From Branchiostoma belcheri (taxonomy: Eukaryota > Chordata > Leptocardii > Amphioxiformes > Branchiostomatidae): 64,000 bases of DNA. Position 1 is the stretch's first letter. The number at the start of each line of letters is the position of its first letter. The notes under the pieces were generated by a model. It did no database searches and was not told where the DNA came from. It was given only the letters and a program-made list of their open reading frames with translations. Both the position numbers and the translations under genes were made by a program. Positions 20,464 through 32,222 of this stretch are shown one piece after another. The stretch spans positions 507,364-571,363 of the forward strand of contig NW_017803035.1 of the NCBI RefSeq assembly GCF_001625305.1, in the 5' to 3' direction.

Positions 20464-20517
20464 AAAAATATTCCCATCAGTCTCTAGTGCTACGAATCTA
20501 TAACAAAATCTAACGTT

Positions 20518-20518
<1 letters not shown>

Positions 20519-20588
<70 letters not shown>

Positions 20589-21203
20589 TAGATATAGATC
20601 GATATAGATAGATATAGATATAGATAGATATAGATAGATATGGATAGATATGGATAAATATAGATAGATATAGATATAGATAGTTATGGATAGATATGGA
20701 TAGGTATGGATAGATATAGATAGCTATAGATAGATATAGATAGCTATAGATAGATATAGATAGATATGGATAGATATGGATAGATATGGATAGATATAGA
20801 TAGATATGGATATATATGGATATATGGATATATGGATATATAGATAGATAGATAGATATAGATAGATATGGATAGATATGGATAAATATAGATAGATATA
20901 GATATAGATAGTTATGGATAGATGTGGATAGGTATGGATAGATATAGATAGCTATAGATAGATATAGATAGCTATAGATAGATATAGATAGATATGGATA
21001 GATATAGATAGATATGGATATATATGGATATATATGGATAAATATAGATAGATATAGATATAGATAGATATGGATAGATATGGATAGGTATGGATAGATA
21101 TAGATAGCTATAGATAGCTATAGATAGATATGGATAGATATAGATAGATATGGATAGATATAGATAGATATGGATATATATGGATATATGGATATATGGA
21201 TAT

Positions 21204-21258
<55 letters not shown>

Positions 21259-21471
21259 TAGATAGATATAGATAGATATGGATAGATATGGATAAATATA
21301 GATAGATATAGATATAGATAGTTATGGATAGATATGGATAGGTATGGATAGATATAGATAGCTATAGATAGATATAGATAGCTATAGATAGATATAGATA
21401 GATATGGATAGATATGGATAGATATGGATAGATATAGATAGATATGGATATATATGGATATATATATATAT

Positions 21472-21522
<51 letters not shown>

Positions 21523-21948
21523 TAGATAGATATAGATAGATATAGATAGATATGGATAGATATGGATAAATATAGATAGATATAGATATAGATAGTTATG
21601 GATAGATGTGGATAGATATGGATAGATATAGATAGATATGGATAGATATGGATAGATAGATATAGATATAGATAGTTATGGATAGATATGGATAGGTATG
21701 GATAGATATAGATAGATATAGATAGATATGGATAGATATGGATAGATATGGATAAATATAGATAGATATAGATATAGATAGTTATGGATAGATATGGATA
21801 GATATGGATAGATATGGATAGATATAGATAGATATAGATAGATATAGATAGATATAGATAGATATGGATAGATATGGATGGATATGGATGGATATGGATG
21901 GATGTGGATGGATATAGATAGATATAGGTAGATATAGATATCACCACG
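20519..21948 (+). repeat. GATA-type satellite array (~1.4 kb)
   Basis: Pure (GATA)n blocks alternate with TAGATAGATATGGATA-type variants in a higher-order pattern that repeats every few hundred bases (20519, 20838, 21205 and 21472 blocks). The array keeps an open minus-strand frame of Tyr/Ile/Leu/Ser repeats that is not a real protein. Confidence 0.95.
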
Positions 21949-21949
21949 T

Positions 21950-22620
21950 AATCACCACTATATAGAACACTTCCCCAGGCCTGATGTCTTGTCCCCCGTC
22001 CGTGTGTCTGTAACGCCTCACGCCGTGTAACACCCGTGCTCTGTGTATTGTTTCTTGACTTTTTGTTTCCACCTCTCTGTCAAGGCACAGTGGACAAAGT
22101 GCGTCATAGGACCTGTGTCCGCTATGCTAAGAATGTTTGAAGCAGCGGCTGCCTGCTGCTTGTTTTCTTGCAGTTGTTTTGTAGCCGATGTTCATGGGGC
22201 CTGACCTTCGAAATTCAGGAAGAACTGAGAAGCTGTGACCTTCAAGCAAGCGGACACGATAAATTTGACAACAGCGAGTTTTAAATCACCTAGCCCGGGA
22301 TGATGTGTATAATCATGTCCAGGGTCCAGTACGGCCCGTTGAAGTTCATTTGGTGCGTAAGGAAAATGTATTGCACTTCCTTAATGTGGATGTGTTCACT
22401 TTGGAAAACGACCTTGATTGGAAGGCGTTACGTACCAAACTGCACAGGCCTGACTAGCCCGATCCTGACTGTCCATCATAATTACCATTTTGGCCAATGA
22501 CAGCTTGGTAATTATCGGTTCGGCCAATGAGAGAGCGCATTTTATGTATTTATTTTGCATTAATACTATTTGTTCAGAGGTGGACAGGGCTATTGTATCG
22601 GTTTATAGTAGACAGAGTTT
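21950..22620. other. Non-coding stretch, no gene seen
   Basis: No shared repeat or domain-bearing ORF identified. Confidence 0.4.
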
Positions 22621-22623
22621 GGC

Positions 22624-22625
<2 letters not shown>

Positions 22626-22674
<49 letters not shown>

Positions 22675-22685
22675 TGTGTGTGTGT
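22626..22685 (+). repeat. (TG)n microsatellite
   Basis: About 60 bases of nearly pure TG dinucleotide with one TT interruption. Confidence 0.95.
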
Positions 22686-22727
22686 TGTATAGAATTTTCC
22701 ACACACATTTTCACAGATTATTACCTT

Positions 22728-23560
22728 CTCCACGAAGGTTATGTTTTTGGTAGCGTTTGTACGTGTGTATGCTGTTAAGCAAAATAACTTGAGATGGATT
22801 TTCATGAAACTTGGTACGTGGTTAGGTCTAGACCCATTGAAGAAACGATTAAATTTTGGACCCCTTTTGGTTGTTCTTGGTACTGCAGCAAAATGTCTGC
22901 AGTTGGTATGTTGTGTTCTGGGCATGTTGGGGTACGATTTTTTGGCGACAGATAGCTCTTTGTGTCTCACAGAAGTGGTGTTGTTTTAGAACTGATTATT
23001 TATCCCAATTATCTAGCACCGTAATCTATTTCAATGTAAAGTGTTTTTCTTGGGATAATTGTATCTTTTTATTTATTTAACTTATTAGTAAACAAATGGG
23101 ATGGCAGGGGTGTTATCCCATTTTTTTACTAAAAGGTGATGTTTTAGGTTCCCCTGCAGTTTTTTTTAATTGCTGAGACCAATGCCGTTTTATTTTACTT
23201 TTGAAGGTTATAACTCGAGGAGTTAACATGTAGTCGTGATCTTTGGTATGTAGGTAGCTTAAGTGATGATGGCTGATAAAATGCTAATTATGCAAATCAG
23301 GAAGAATTTGCATAATCGATGAGGAACTATAGATAAGTTGGGTTCCGTTATAGGATTTTTTCAAACATGTGACGTGTGTAAATAAGCAAGAGGGGAACGT
23401 TAACATCTATAGATATTAATTATGCAAATGATATGAAATGCTATGATGCCATGATGATAAATGGCGGGAATTAAGTACAGTGAACAAAGTTCAACATAAA
23501 TCATGTTACATGGGCCATCATTTGTATAATAGATGAGAAAATGCTACAATAACCTTCTTT
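22728..23560 (+). mobile_element. Interspersed repeat family D, partial copy
   Basis: Begins CTTCTCCACGAAGGTTATG and shares TTCATGAAACTTGGTA, a CTGCAG-containing block and TATGTAGGTAGCTT with the full copy at 55168-56090. Several short ATTATGCAAAT words follow. No ORF. Confidence 0.65.
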
Positions 23561-23607
23561 GTTTAGAGTTTTTATCATTGGACAACTTTTTTATTAAACA
23601 AGACCAA

Positions 23608-24227
23608 TAAGGCCACACCGCCTTAATTCTATGGATGACATCCGCGCGCGCATTGATTTTCGCCAAAAAAAAAAAAAGATCACGTCCTCCGACCCAGGAT
23701 AGTCCATGGTACTAGTAGTTAGCGACAATAGGGAGCCGGCGATAACTCTGGGGGGCGGCACCCAGGCTACCGAAGCTCCAAGACTCAAGATCTCAACATA
23801 CATCGCAGAGTGGAACTCACTGTCACCAAGTACAGTAGGGGCACTGTCAATAGATAGCTTTAAACAATGTCTAGAGCTAGAAGTACAAGGGTTAGGTGGA
23901 ACAAGTCGATCGGTGTAATATAGCCAGCTGCCGCCGCGCCGCGTGCCTGCGAAGCTGGTGTGTTACGCCGAAAGGCGGTTATACCGGCTATACAGATACA
24001 GATACAGATACAGATACATACAGTGCCGATTCATAAATTCTACAAAAAGCCAGCATGTGCCGGCTTGCCGTATACGTCGCCATGTACTGCCGCAAATTCC
24101 CAGATTTGTATTCCTGTGGTTTAGTAGCATTTCTATTTTTGGCCGGAATTTTTTTTATTCGCCCGCGCGCACTAGTTTGGGGGTCCTCAGAGGATGTCAT
24201 CCATAAAATTAAGACGGTGTGGCCTAA
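23608..24227. mobile_element. MITE family B copy 2 with nested LINE tail
   Basis: Element 23611-24224, ends GGCCACACCGCCTTAATTCT and ATTAAGACGGTGTGGCC, flanked by TAA duplications at 23608-23610 and 24225-24227. It is longer than its relatives because a LINE 3' end (about 23803-24020) is inserted in it. Confidence 0.88.
23803..24020 (+). mobile_element. LINE 3' end with GAAA-loop hairpin and (ACAGAT)n tail
   Basis: Encodes the C-terminus EWNSLSPSTVGALSIDSFKQ, typical of CR1-like ORF2 ends, then a stop and a GC-rich 3' UTR. The hairpin CGCC-GAAA-GGCG (23966-23977) precedes TATACCGGCTATACAGATAC repeats. The same tail occurs at 34128-34188. Confidence 0.8.
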
Positions 24228-24235
24228 CTGAAGAA

Positions 24236-24480
24236 AATTAAACTGTTCTCCAACTCAAAAAACATCTACATCAACCTTCACTCAACCGTGACGGGGGGCG
24301 GCACCGACTTCCGACGAACTTTGACCTAGTGCGACGTCACACGTGGTTAAAAGTCACGTGTCCACAGCACGTGGGTCATAAAGCTGATTAAGACTGAGCG
24401 ATTCAGTCGAAAATTTTTGGTGACTTAATTTCTTTTTGAGTTGGAAAGCAGTTAAATTTTCTTCATGTATTTTACCAACA
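24236..24480. mobile_element. Penelope-like element 3' fragment
   Basis: The plus strand encodes IYINLHSTVTGGGTDFRRTL, resembling the end of the GIY-YIG region in Penelope-like elements (compare 49673-50028). It is bounded by inverted words CTCCAACTCAAAA and TTTTTGAGTTGGA. Confidence 0.55.
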
Positions 24481-25321
24481 CAGATGAAATTTTATGCTAA
24501 GACCAATAACTGTTATGCAAATCAGGATCTTACTTGCCTAATTAATGAGAAACCTTTTTGATACTTCATCCATGAAAGTTAACATCATTTGGCGAAGATA
24601 TTGGCTCGTAGAACTCTAGCTTATAACGTGTGTGTTTGGATTTATTGGGCTAGTTTCGAAGCACATTTAAAAATGGTTTCATAGCCACATATCACTTGGT
24701 GATAAGCAGCTAGATATCATATTCATTTCTTAAACCAGATGTTCTCAATTAGGGAAAGCTTTGATATATATCACGTGCACGAACTTGGTCAAACGGGGAC
24801 ATGGGCGCTACTGCTGAGCTTTTACCGTTACCCGTTGATATATTCAAGAGCCCTGTAGTAGGGCTAAGGATAGTAGACATATCAGGGTTCTTTATACACA
24901 CGAAACTACATGTACATGTATGTCGTCATTTTAAACAAAAAGGGTTGTGTCACGCCCGGCACATTGCATAAAGGTTGGAAAGAGTGTTGGTGATAGAAAA
25001 ATCATGATAAACAGACGGCAAAATAAAACAGACGACAAAATGACACGATGACATAGAACCATATGTAGATATTAGGAATATTTGCAAGAGCTGCGTGCGT
25101 TATACTGATGAACAATTTAAACAGGAAATATATTAATAGAAAGTGAGGCAAAAACATGGTTAGGAATTAAGTCCACTCTTGAGTTGATTTGCTGTAACGT
25201 TTTGAGTGTCTACCCGCGCATATACATGTACTAGTTATGACAACTAGACCATTCTGGCGCATATCCCACTAGCAATAAAAACGATGACCCAACGTTTCCA
25301 TGTAGAATTTGTCTGGTTGTA
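24481..25321. other. Non-coding stretch with a family D tail
   Basis: A family D right-end remnant (CATTTGGCGAAGATATTGG) lies near 24588. No gene is seen in the rest. Confidence 0.4.
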
Positions 25322-25687
25322 TTAAAGGCATCCAACACAGTTTTTAGGGCTTGGAAACCTGATTTTTCAAAGTCAATATTCTAGTTGTTAATCTACATAC
25401 TGAGTTGAAACCACACTGTCCCAATGTATATTGACCCTCATGGAGCAAAAATTCCATAAATTCTGACGAAAATGTAACTGGAAGGGCCTTTGGCTAATTT
25501 TTTGGGTACCTTCCAGAAAATAAAGGACTCATATCTTGCGGTTTGTTTCTGCAGTTATAAAAGCCCAAGGTATGAAATACTGACTCAAATGTGCTAATGT
25601 CAAGCAGTATGTGTGAATATGACAAAGATTGTCTTATTCAGAATATCTCCATTTTTGCTGCCATGAAATCGCATTGGATGCCTTTAA
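25322..25687. mobile_element. MITE family H copy 2 (TTAA target site)
   Basis: Element 25326-25683 with ends AGGCATCC and GGATGCCT, flanked by TTAA at 25322-25325 and 25684-25687. It is co-linear with 1951-2272 and slightly longer. Confidence 0.8.
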
Positions 25688-25954
25688 TGTGTATACTTGT
25701 GGCGTTGGTGTTGTAGCTGTACTACACGTACAAAGGAATGATTTCATGGCAACCAACAAATAGGAATAAATCATTCATTTGTGGAGAAACGGCGCTAGGA
25801 CTGTGTCCACATGTTTTTTGTATACGTTTTGTCTTTGCTTTGATATTACATTAATTTCGGTCGCATCACTTGAGGTCAACCATATCTCTGTTGAACACAC
25901 GTACGGGAGTTTGGGCAGAATGGAACGTTATCACGTAGTGGCGCGATTTCCGTG

Positions 25955-26359
25955 TTTGTAATTTTTATGGTTGACATCAGCGCGCGCATTTATTTTCGCC
26001 TGATTTTGGGGAAAAAAAACAAGAAATTTTGTTGCCTTCTGACAGTGGTCAACATGCCGAAAATGGGCAAAGATGCCTGTTGCCATGCCGAAAGGTGGGT
26101 GGCAGATAACTATGAAGAGAGGAGACAAGAAAATGCTCTGATTTAATGTTTTGTTTCTTACTTTGATGCAGTGATATGTGATGCTGGCTGTGTATATGTC
26201 ATGTTCCCACTGAATCAAAATCATTTGTACAATGATTGAGTCAAAATTTTAAATTGTAGGAACCTTGTTTTTTCGGCCCGCCTTGTTTTTTTTTCGCCCG
26301 CTCGCATTAGATTTGGAGTCTGCGGAGGATGTCATCCATAAAATTTACTTGCTGTGGCC
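25955..26359. mobile_element. MITE family C copy 1 (left end decayed)
   Basis: The right end is intact (GGATGTCATCCATAAAATTT, then GCTGTGGCC). The left end has lost the GGCCACAG terminus but keeps GACATCAGCGCGCGCAT. Related copies: 37302, 37795, 56693 and 60325. Confidence 0.75.
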
Positions 26360-26361
26360 TA

Positions 26362-27754
26362 AAGTATGCGCTATCACCTGGCACACAGGATGGGACAGTC
26401 ATGCAATAAACATGCAATTTGTAATTACAACCAACAACGGATAGCACCACTGGATAAGCCATTTGCAATTGGGCCGCTGTAAACCAATTTTGGGGCTGCA
26501 GATTTTTACTTAAGTTTCTCTTTTCGGGCAAGGGAGCGACGTCCTTGAATAACTCCAAATATTGCGTGTACATTTTTTAAACGTTTTTATGCTGTAACTA
26601 AAAGATCTTAGTCTTACGAGCAGTAATATAGTTCCCTGCAAACAAGTATTCTTAACCAAAGGATTCAGAATTATGTGCAATATTATATGTCTTTGTGAGC
26701 GTTTTAAAAACAAAGTGTCTGTAAATTGACTGCAATTCAGTGATATTCTCACTGCGATAGCTCAATAAAGATATCTTGAATCTTGTACATGTCCTTGTTT
26801 TTTTCCTTTCAGAAGCCATGATTCCTTGAACTTCAAATGAGTTTTGATATGTTCTCTTGCACAAAGATGGGCATATAAATTCACTGCAATAAAATGAATT
26901 GAATTGCGAGACAAAAACACATGTGAAGGAGACTGCTCAGAAAATTTCACTGTTTATATAGAATATGTCACTAGTCTGTGGTGTACAATATTTCTCTGCT
27001 AGAGGCTAATTAGCCCCCTCTCCGTGAGGCCGGTTAACTCAGGTGGGCAGCCAGGGAGCGATGCAGTCAGGCTAAAATATTCACACTAGTCAAACCAGGT
27101 CATGCCAGTGCGTCACAAAATCCTCCTTAAGCGGGAGTTCTAATGAAATATGGGAATGTAATATCATGGCGCGATCTCTGGCAATTACTTTTCGGTTGGT
27201 GCAAGACAAAGATAGTGCAGCTAGCCTGTCGGGGATTCCATGCACATGTGATAAAACTTAATAATACCCGCGCTGTAAGGCGCGGTGATATATTTTACAG
27301 CCATATACAAACACTTATCTTACACCATAGTGACTTAGAAGAAGTGCAGTAATACTTGCGATGAGGGGTTGTTGCCGCGGATATTGTGTTGTTTAGCGCA
27401 CGTACACATTTCGTATCGGGGTCGTATTTTACGTCCCCCTGTAATCGTAGCCCATTCAAGGTGGTGCCTGTGGTCAAAGGCGGTCATTCATAGGGTCCTG
27501 GAGAGGTTAGATTGCACAGTAGGGAAGCCTAGCAGGGTCACGCACATACAATTGTTGCCGGTACACCATTTAGGCTGGAGTATTTGTCAAGCCCCCGAGG
27601 AGAGAGATATACGCGGTCACTTAAACACCATTCTTCCTGTCAAATATGGTGTGCAGGTGGAGCGTACCCTACGGGCGGACAATAAGAGGAAAATACCGCC
27701 TCTTTTGTTCCAATGTTTGCACCGACTCTTCCTGAATATAATGGCGAGTGAAGA
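26362..27754. other. Non-coding stretch downstream of the ankyrin gene
   Basis: No repeat family with copies elsewhere in the window and no domain-bearing ORF. The 155-residue plus-strand ORF at 27369-27836 overlaps the ankyrin exon antisense and is judged a shadow. Confidence 0.4.
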
Positions 27755-28474
27755 CTATCTCGGGTTCCAATCTCTGCTTATTTTCCTCCGTTTGCAGCCA
27801 GCGTTCAATTCGACAAACTCCCGCTTGAGTTGGTAAAAGCGTTCGGAACTGCCCCTCCGTGGCGCAGCCGGGTTGACCAAAGCCCTGCGATCTGTTACAG
27901 AAGCCCTACGATAACCTCGTATAACGTTAAGTGCGATGTCCCCTACAAACTGTAATGTCTCTTGCCCCCATGTTTGTAAGCGCGTCCATGCATAATCTTT
28001 CCAAGAGAGCACTTTGTCCCAGAGCCAGTACCTTTGTATGAGAAGTTCTCGTTGAACTTGGGCTCGTAACTCGCCGTCCAATAAGCGTGCCATGTCGTGG
28101 TCTGCGGCTAGGTCTGCGGGCAGGTCCCCCTCGGCGGTTTGCAAGGAAAGGTCTGCCCCGTGCAGCAACAACAAACCGACAACGTCGACGAAGCCTGCGG
28201 CGGCGGCCGTGTGAAGGGGGGTGCACCCGTTCACGTCCGGGACGTTACAATCCGCGCCGTGAGTTAACAGCACCTTGACGCAGTCCACGTCGTGTTGTAG
28301 CACCGCCAGGTGTACCGCCGTCAGCCCGGTGTGCGTGGTAGCGTCCACGTCCACGGTGTTCCGCCTCAACGTCAGGATCCGGCCAAGTTCGGCGGCGTCG
28401 CCCTCGTGTACAACCGAGTGGAGAACCACGTCCAATGGGAAGGCGATTTTTCTCCCTTCCGTAGGGTAGGTCAT
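27755..28474 (-). CDS. Single-exon ankyrin-repeat protein with PP1-docking-like motif (239 aa)
   Basis: The first in-frame ATG is at 28474, preceded by an in-frame stop. Residues 8-12 are RKIAF, matching the RVxF-type PP1-binding pattern, followed by FPLDVVLH. Ankyrin repeats run from about 18 to 130: VVHEGDAAEL, then GLTAVHLAVLQHDVDCVKVL, then NGCTPLHTAAAAGFVDVVG, then EGDLPADLA. This order matches PPP1R27 and the N-terminus of MYPT-type PP1 targeting subunits, which place protein phosphatase 1 on its substrates; that role here is inference. Residues 135-239 form a helical, Trp-rich extension (RYWLWDKVLSWKDYAWTRLQ) ending in basic KRRK, and it has no match that I recognise. The exon is GC-rich compared with its AT-rich surroundings. 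Confidence 0.85.
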   Translation of the reverse strand: MTYPTEGRKIAFPLDVVLHSVVHEGDAAELGRILTLRRNTVDVDATTHTGLTAVHLAVLQHDVDCVKVLLTHGADCNVPDVNGCTPLHTAAAAGFVDVVGLLLLHGADLSLQTAEGDLPADLAADHDMARLLDGELRAQVQRELLIQRYWLWDKVLSWKDYAWTRLQTWGQETLQFVGDIALNVIRGYRRASVTDRRALVNPAAPRRGSSERFYQLKREFVELNAGCKRRKISRDWNPR

Positions 28475-28492
28475 CGTTGGCTGCCTCTCCAA

Positions 28493-29363
28493 CTAGCCTG
28501 GCTTCACGTCATTTTGAAGGCTCATACCCGGCCTAAGGCCTCCCAATCGATCCCCCAGCCCAACAGCTTGGCATCCAAAAAGCAGCTGCAAGTCAGTCAG
28601 AATCCAGCAGAGCAACAAAATGTCGTTTCACTCGTGCAGGCTCGCCAGCCGCCCGTTTTTGGAGCGGAGCCAGTTGTGTGTACCCGGCGGTGCGGAAGGC
28701 CAGAAGTTTCCCGGTTTGCACGCCGCTCGTGACGTCAACTAGTAATTGTCTGGTGGGGTGTGCAGAGGGGTGTTTATTTGCGCTGAGCCGCCCCAAGGCC
28801 TCTTGAGGACAGGGGTGGCGAGTTAGACCTGTTTTGGTAAACCTATCCACCCGTGTTGTTGTTATTACGGACTGTACTAACACCAATGGTCAAGGGACCT
28901 ACCGGTGACGATAGGTCCCAGAAAATAAAGGCACAGGCGACCTATCGTTTGAGGCAAATCATTCTCTTTTCCCTTCCAAACTTCTGTGCCGGTGTGAAAA
29001 TCTTTCTTTAGTCCTTCAACAAATCAAAGGCACTTAGCGCGGAAAGACTACAGGCGTGGTCTGCAACCAATCAGCTTGCATATAGACAAGGACATTACTG
29101 ATTTGATTACCTGACCTGTTTAACCTTTATGACGTCAAGGTCACAAAGGCGTAATGGGGTGACACACACAGGGGAGAAAAACTACTAAAGTAATTATAAC
29201 GCTCCCAGTTTGTATAAAACGTTGTGACTTATTGGCCCCTGTAGTTTTTATTCCAGATTCTGTATCTGTCTAAATTGTCTGGTACTGTTTTTAGTCGCAG
29301 TTGTGACGGAGGTGGTCGGTTCTTACATGTAAACCACAAAGGTGTGATGTCGTCGGGATATTA
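28493..29363. other. Upstream of the ankyrin gene, no further gene
   Basis: A GC-rich stretch to about 28900 may hold the ankyrin promoter and 5' UTR. The remainder is unremarkable. Confidence 0.4.
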
Positions 29364-29749
29364 GGCCACACCAATTTAATTTGCTGTTTCTCGGATTCGC
29401 CCTGTCCATTGTTTTCTAATTAGCAAAAAAATATTAAGGTTCTAAATCAACAGCAAAATGCTCAATGAAAGACATATTTTGGCCCGGCCCCAAAGGTTGA
29501 ACAAAGTCCTTTTCTTCCTAGTTGTTAAAGTTTTGCAATGTAACTAACATGCAACTTTGTTTCATTAAAAGTTAAAAATTTATTGTTTTAATTATAAACT
29601 AGCCTGGTATGTTGACTTCATGGCTCATATCGTAACATTTCTGGCTATCATGGGGTGCCTTGGCCTGTTTTGTTTTTATTTCGCCCTGTCGCTCCATGTT
29701 TTTTTCTAAAAAAAAAATCCAAGAAACAACAAATTAAATTGATGTGGTT
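29364..29749. mobile_element. MITE family A copy 3
   Basis: Ends GGCCACACCAATTTAATTTG and AAATTAAATTGATGTGG, with the same internal order as the copies at 3573 and 5712. Flanks are TTA and TAA. Confidence 0.8.
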
Positions 29750-30109
29750 TAAGGTGATTGTATAACTCCAATTTGCCACAAATTAAGATAATCCATAAAA
29801 CAGCTTTGGTAAAGTCTCGCTTGACGAGTTTTTTCTCGTACATAAAGCCACGCCCCCTTAGGTTTAAAGTCCGAAGTGCAAGAAACACAATGTACACTGA
29901 AAAAGAAATCAAATTTCGACAGGCTGAAGATAGAGTAGGTAGCAACACCAAGTGGCATAAAACTAAATTAGATTTTTGCAACAAAGCGCAGATAGTCTGA
30001 CCTGGTGAAACTATGAGCTTTTGTTCGAGACTCTCATGACTTACAGAAACGTATGTCGCTATTTTCCAAAGCGATGCAAATGATTTTATTATCTCCGAGT
30101 TCTTTAAGT

Positions 30110-30770
30110 ATTATTACCTCCATGAAAAATGGAGGTATTGTTTTTGGCGTGTCTGTCTGTGTGTGTGTCTGTCTGTGTGTGTGCTTGTGTTTCCGCGCAT
30201 TTGTAGTCAGCATAACTTCATAACGCTTTTATGGATTATGATGATATTTGGTATGTTGGTAAGTCTTAGGAAGACAAAGGTCAATGTCAAATATGGTCCT
30301 CCTGGTGGATGACCTTGGTACTGCAGCAGAACTTCCGGTTTTTGTATCTTTTGTCCTGAACATGCTATGGCCTTGACTTTTTGGTGACAGATAGCTTTTA
30401 CTGTCAGGAATACGTGGTGTGAGTTTGGTCCCCCTAGCAGCTTGTTCTGGAACTGCAGGGCACTTTCTGGCGAAATCTTTATAAAAGCCAATAATTATTA
30501 TTATAAGTCCAGATAGGAACAACGTATTTTCATCGTTTTTGGTGTGTAGGTATCCTCGGAGAGAGACTTGTACATAATAATCTATGACTCTTTAGTGGTA
30601 AATGATGGAAAATTCATACTTGGGACATGTGTAAGTTAATGAAAAGTTAACATCACGATGCATATATTATGCTAATGTAGAAGTCATTTCCTTATATTAG
30701 TTAAAGAAGAAATTTTCATTTACATGTGAAGCCCATATTTCATGGAGGTATGGGATCTTGGAACTCTTGT
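30110..30770 (+). mobile_element. Interspersed repeat family D variant with TACCTCCAT hairpin start
   Basis: Begins with the hairpin ACCTCCATGAAAAATGGAGGT and then TATTGTTTTTGGCGTGTCTG with TG-rich sequence. It ends GGAGGTATGGGATCTTGGAAC. A second copy is at 61295-61745. Confidence 0.7.
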
Positions 30771-30779
30771 TTTCGATGT

Positions 30780-31357
30780 TTTATTGTGCGTATGTCCGTA
30801 GGTCCCAAGGCACGAGGTCCATTTTGATGACGTCATTTGGTCACGTGATTACACCAAGAAAGCTACTCATACAGACTTGCTATCATACATCAAAATAAAC
30901 TTTGGTCATTGCAGATTCAAAAAATCTATGGTAGCACTGGTCCGTCTCGGTGGTACAAAAAACGGTCTCGGCCCATCGACTATATGGCTCGTGCACTTCC
31001 AGCCTCTCAGCGGAGAAGGTTTCTGTACTACATTTGTAGGTCTGTCGTAGTACGCCAGATCATGCTTTGGTTGGGCAATAAATTACAAAACAAGCCGCTA
31101 GGGGACCCAAACTCATGTCACTTCTTCCCTATCCCAAGAGCTATCAGTCATACAAAATTCGTGACCCTGTTCAGATCACGAGATATCAAAACCGGAAGTT
31201 CTGCTGCAGTACCTAGGAAAGCCGCCAGGGGGCCCAAAATCTAATTATTTCTAGGTCTCATGAAGACCTACCCACCTACCAAGTTTCATTCCAATCCATC
31301 CACTGCTTCTCGAGTTATCTTGCTAAACCACACACACNNNNNNNNNNNNNNNNNNNN

Positions 31358-31421
<64 letters not shown>

Positions 31422-31776
31422 AACGAGGTTTGACATCTCTGACTTCTTGTCTGTGCTGCTGAGAGATTGCCTAAGACCTCTGTTTCCATGATTTGGTGCG
31501 ACCGTCTTACTCTGCTCCCGTGCCTGGATTTCTTATTGCTCATTCAATAACGTTTTGGGGACGGTGTGCTGACTACTGAATGAATTCCAAAACGAATTAG
31601 GAGGACATTTCAAAACGCAATCTGAATTCTAAGTGGTCAGGAAAAATATGTATATGGAATGGAGAGGGGGTCACCCGGACGTCATATTTTTTTCTCAATA
31701 ATTCTTGAGTGGAACATGCAAGTATGCCTCTGAAAACGGAAAATGGAACTTCAAATCTCGTTCGACCAGTATGCTA
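30780..31776. other. Repeat debris and assembly gap
   Basis: The family D body is present on the minus strand (31070-31320). Twenty N (31338-31357) interrupt a (CA)n microsatellite at 31330-31417. The ORF at about 30909-31080 has no domain I recognise. Confidence 0.5.
31358..31417 (+). repeat. (CA)n microsatellite beside assembly gap
   Basis: Sixty bases of CA repeat directly follow the N run; CACACAC also precedes it. The true length is therefore unknown. Confidence 0.95.
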
Positions 31777-32222
31777 CTAGGCCACACCGGCTTAATTTTA
31801 TGGATGACGTTGACATCCGCGCGCGCATTGATTTTCGCCTGTTCTAAAAAAAAAGATCACATCATCCGAGGCTCTGGCCTGGATAGTCCATGGTAGCTTG
31901 CTAGATAGCGACAGTACGGAGCCGGTGGTAACTCTGGAGGATGGCACCCAGGCTACCAAAGCTCCACGACTCAAGACCTCAGTACATACGTACAGTGTCG
32001 ATTCATAAATCCGCAAAAAGCCAGCATGTGCCGGCTTGTCGTATATGTCACTATGTTCTGCCGCAGTTCTGCCGCAAATTCACAATACCAGCTTTGCCTT
32101 TCCATTCCTGTGGTTTAGTAGCATTTTTATTTTTGGCCGGATTTTTATTTTATTCGCCCGTGCGCACTAGTTTGGGGGTCTTCAGAGGATGTCATCCATA
32201 AAATTAAGTCCGTGTGGCCCTA
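31777..32222. mobile_element. MITE family B copy 3
   Basis: Element 31780-32219 with GGCCACACCGGCTTAATTTT and its complement, flanked by perfect CTA duplications at 31777-31779 and 32220-32222. Confidence 0.88.

Noticed and set aside
21108-21947. 279-residue open frame of YIYLYLSI-type repeats
   Set aside because: It is the minus-strand reading of the GATA satellite; the period and lack of stops follow from the repeat, and no start or splice context exists.
22490-22778. Open frames containing long Val-Cys runs
   Set aside because: These are translations of the (TG)n microsatellite.
27369-27836. 155-residue plus-strand ORF
   Set aside because: Partly antisense to the ankyrin exon, opens on a non-ATG codon, and has no recognisable motif.
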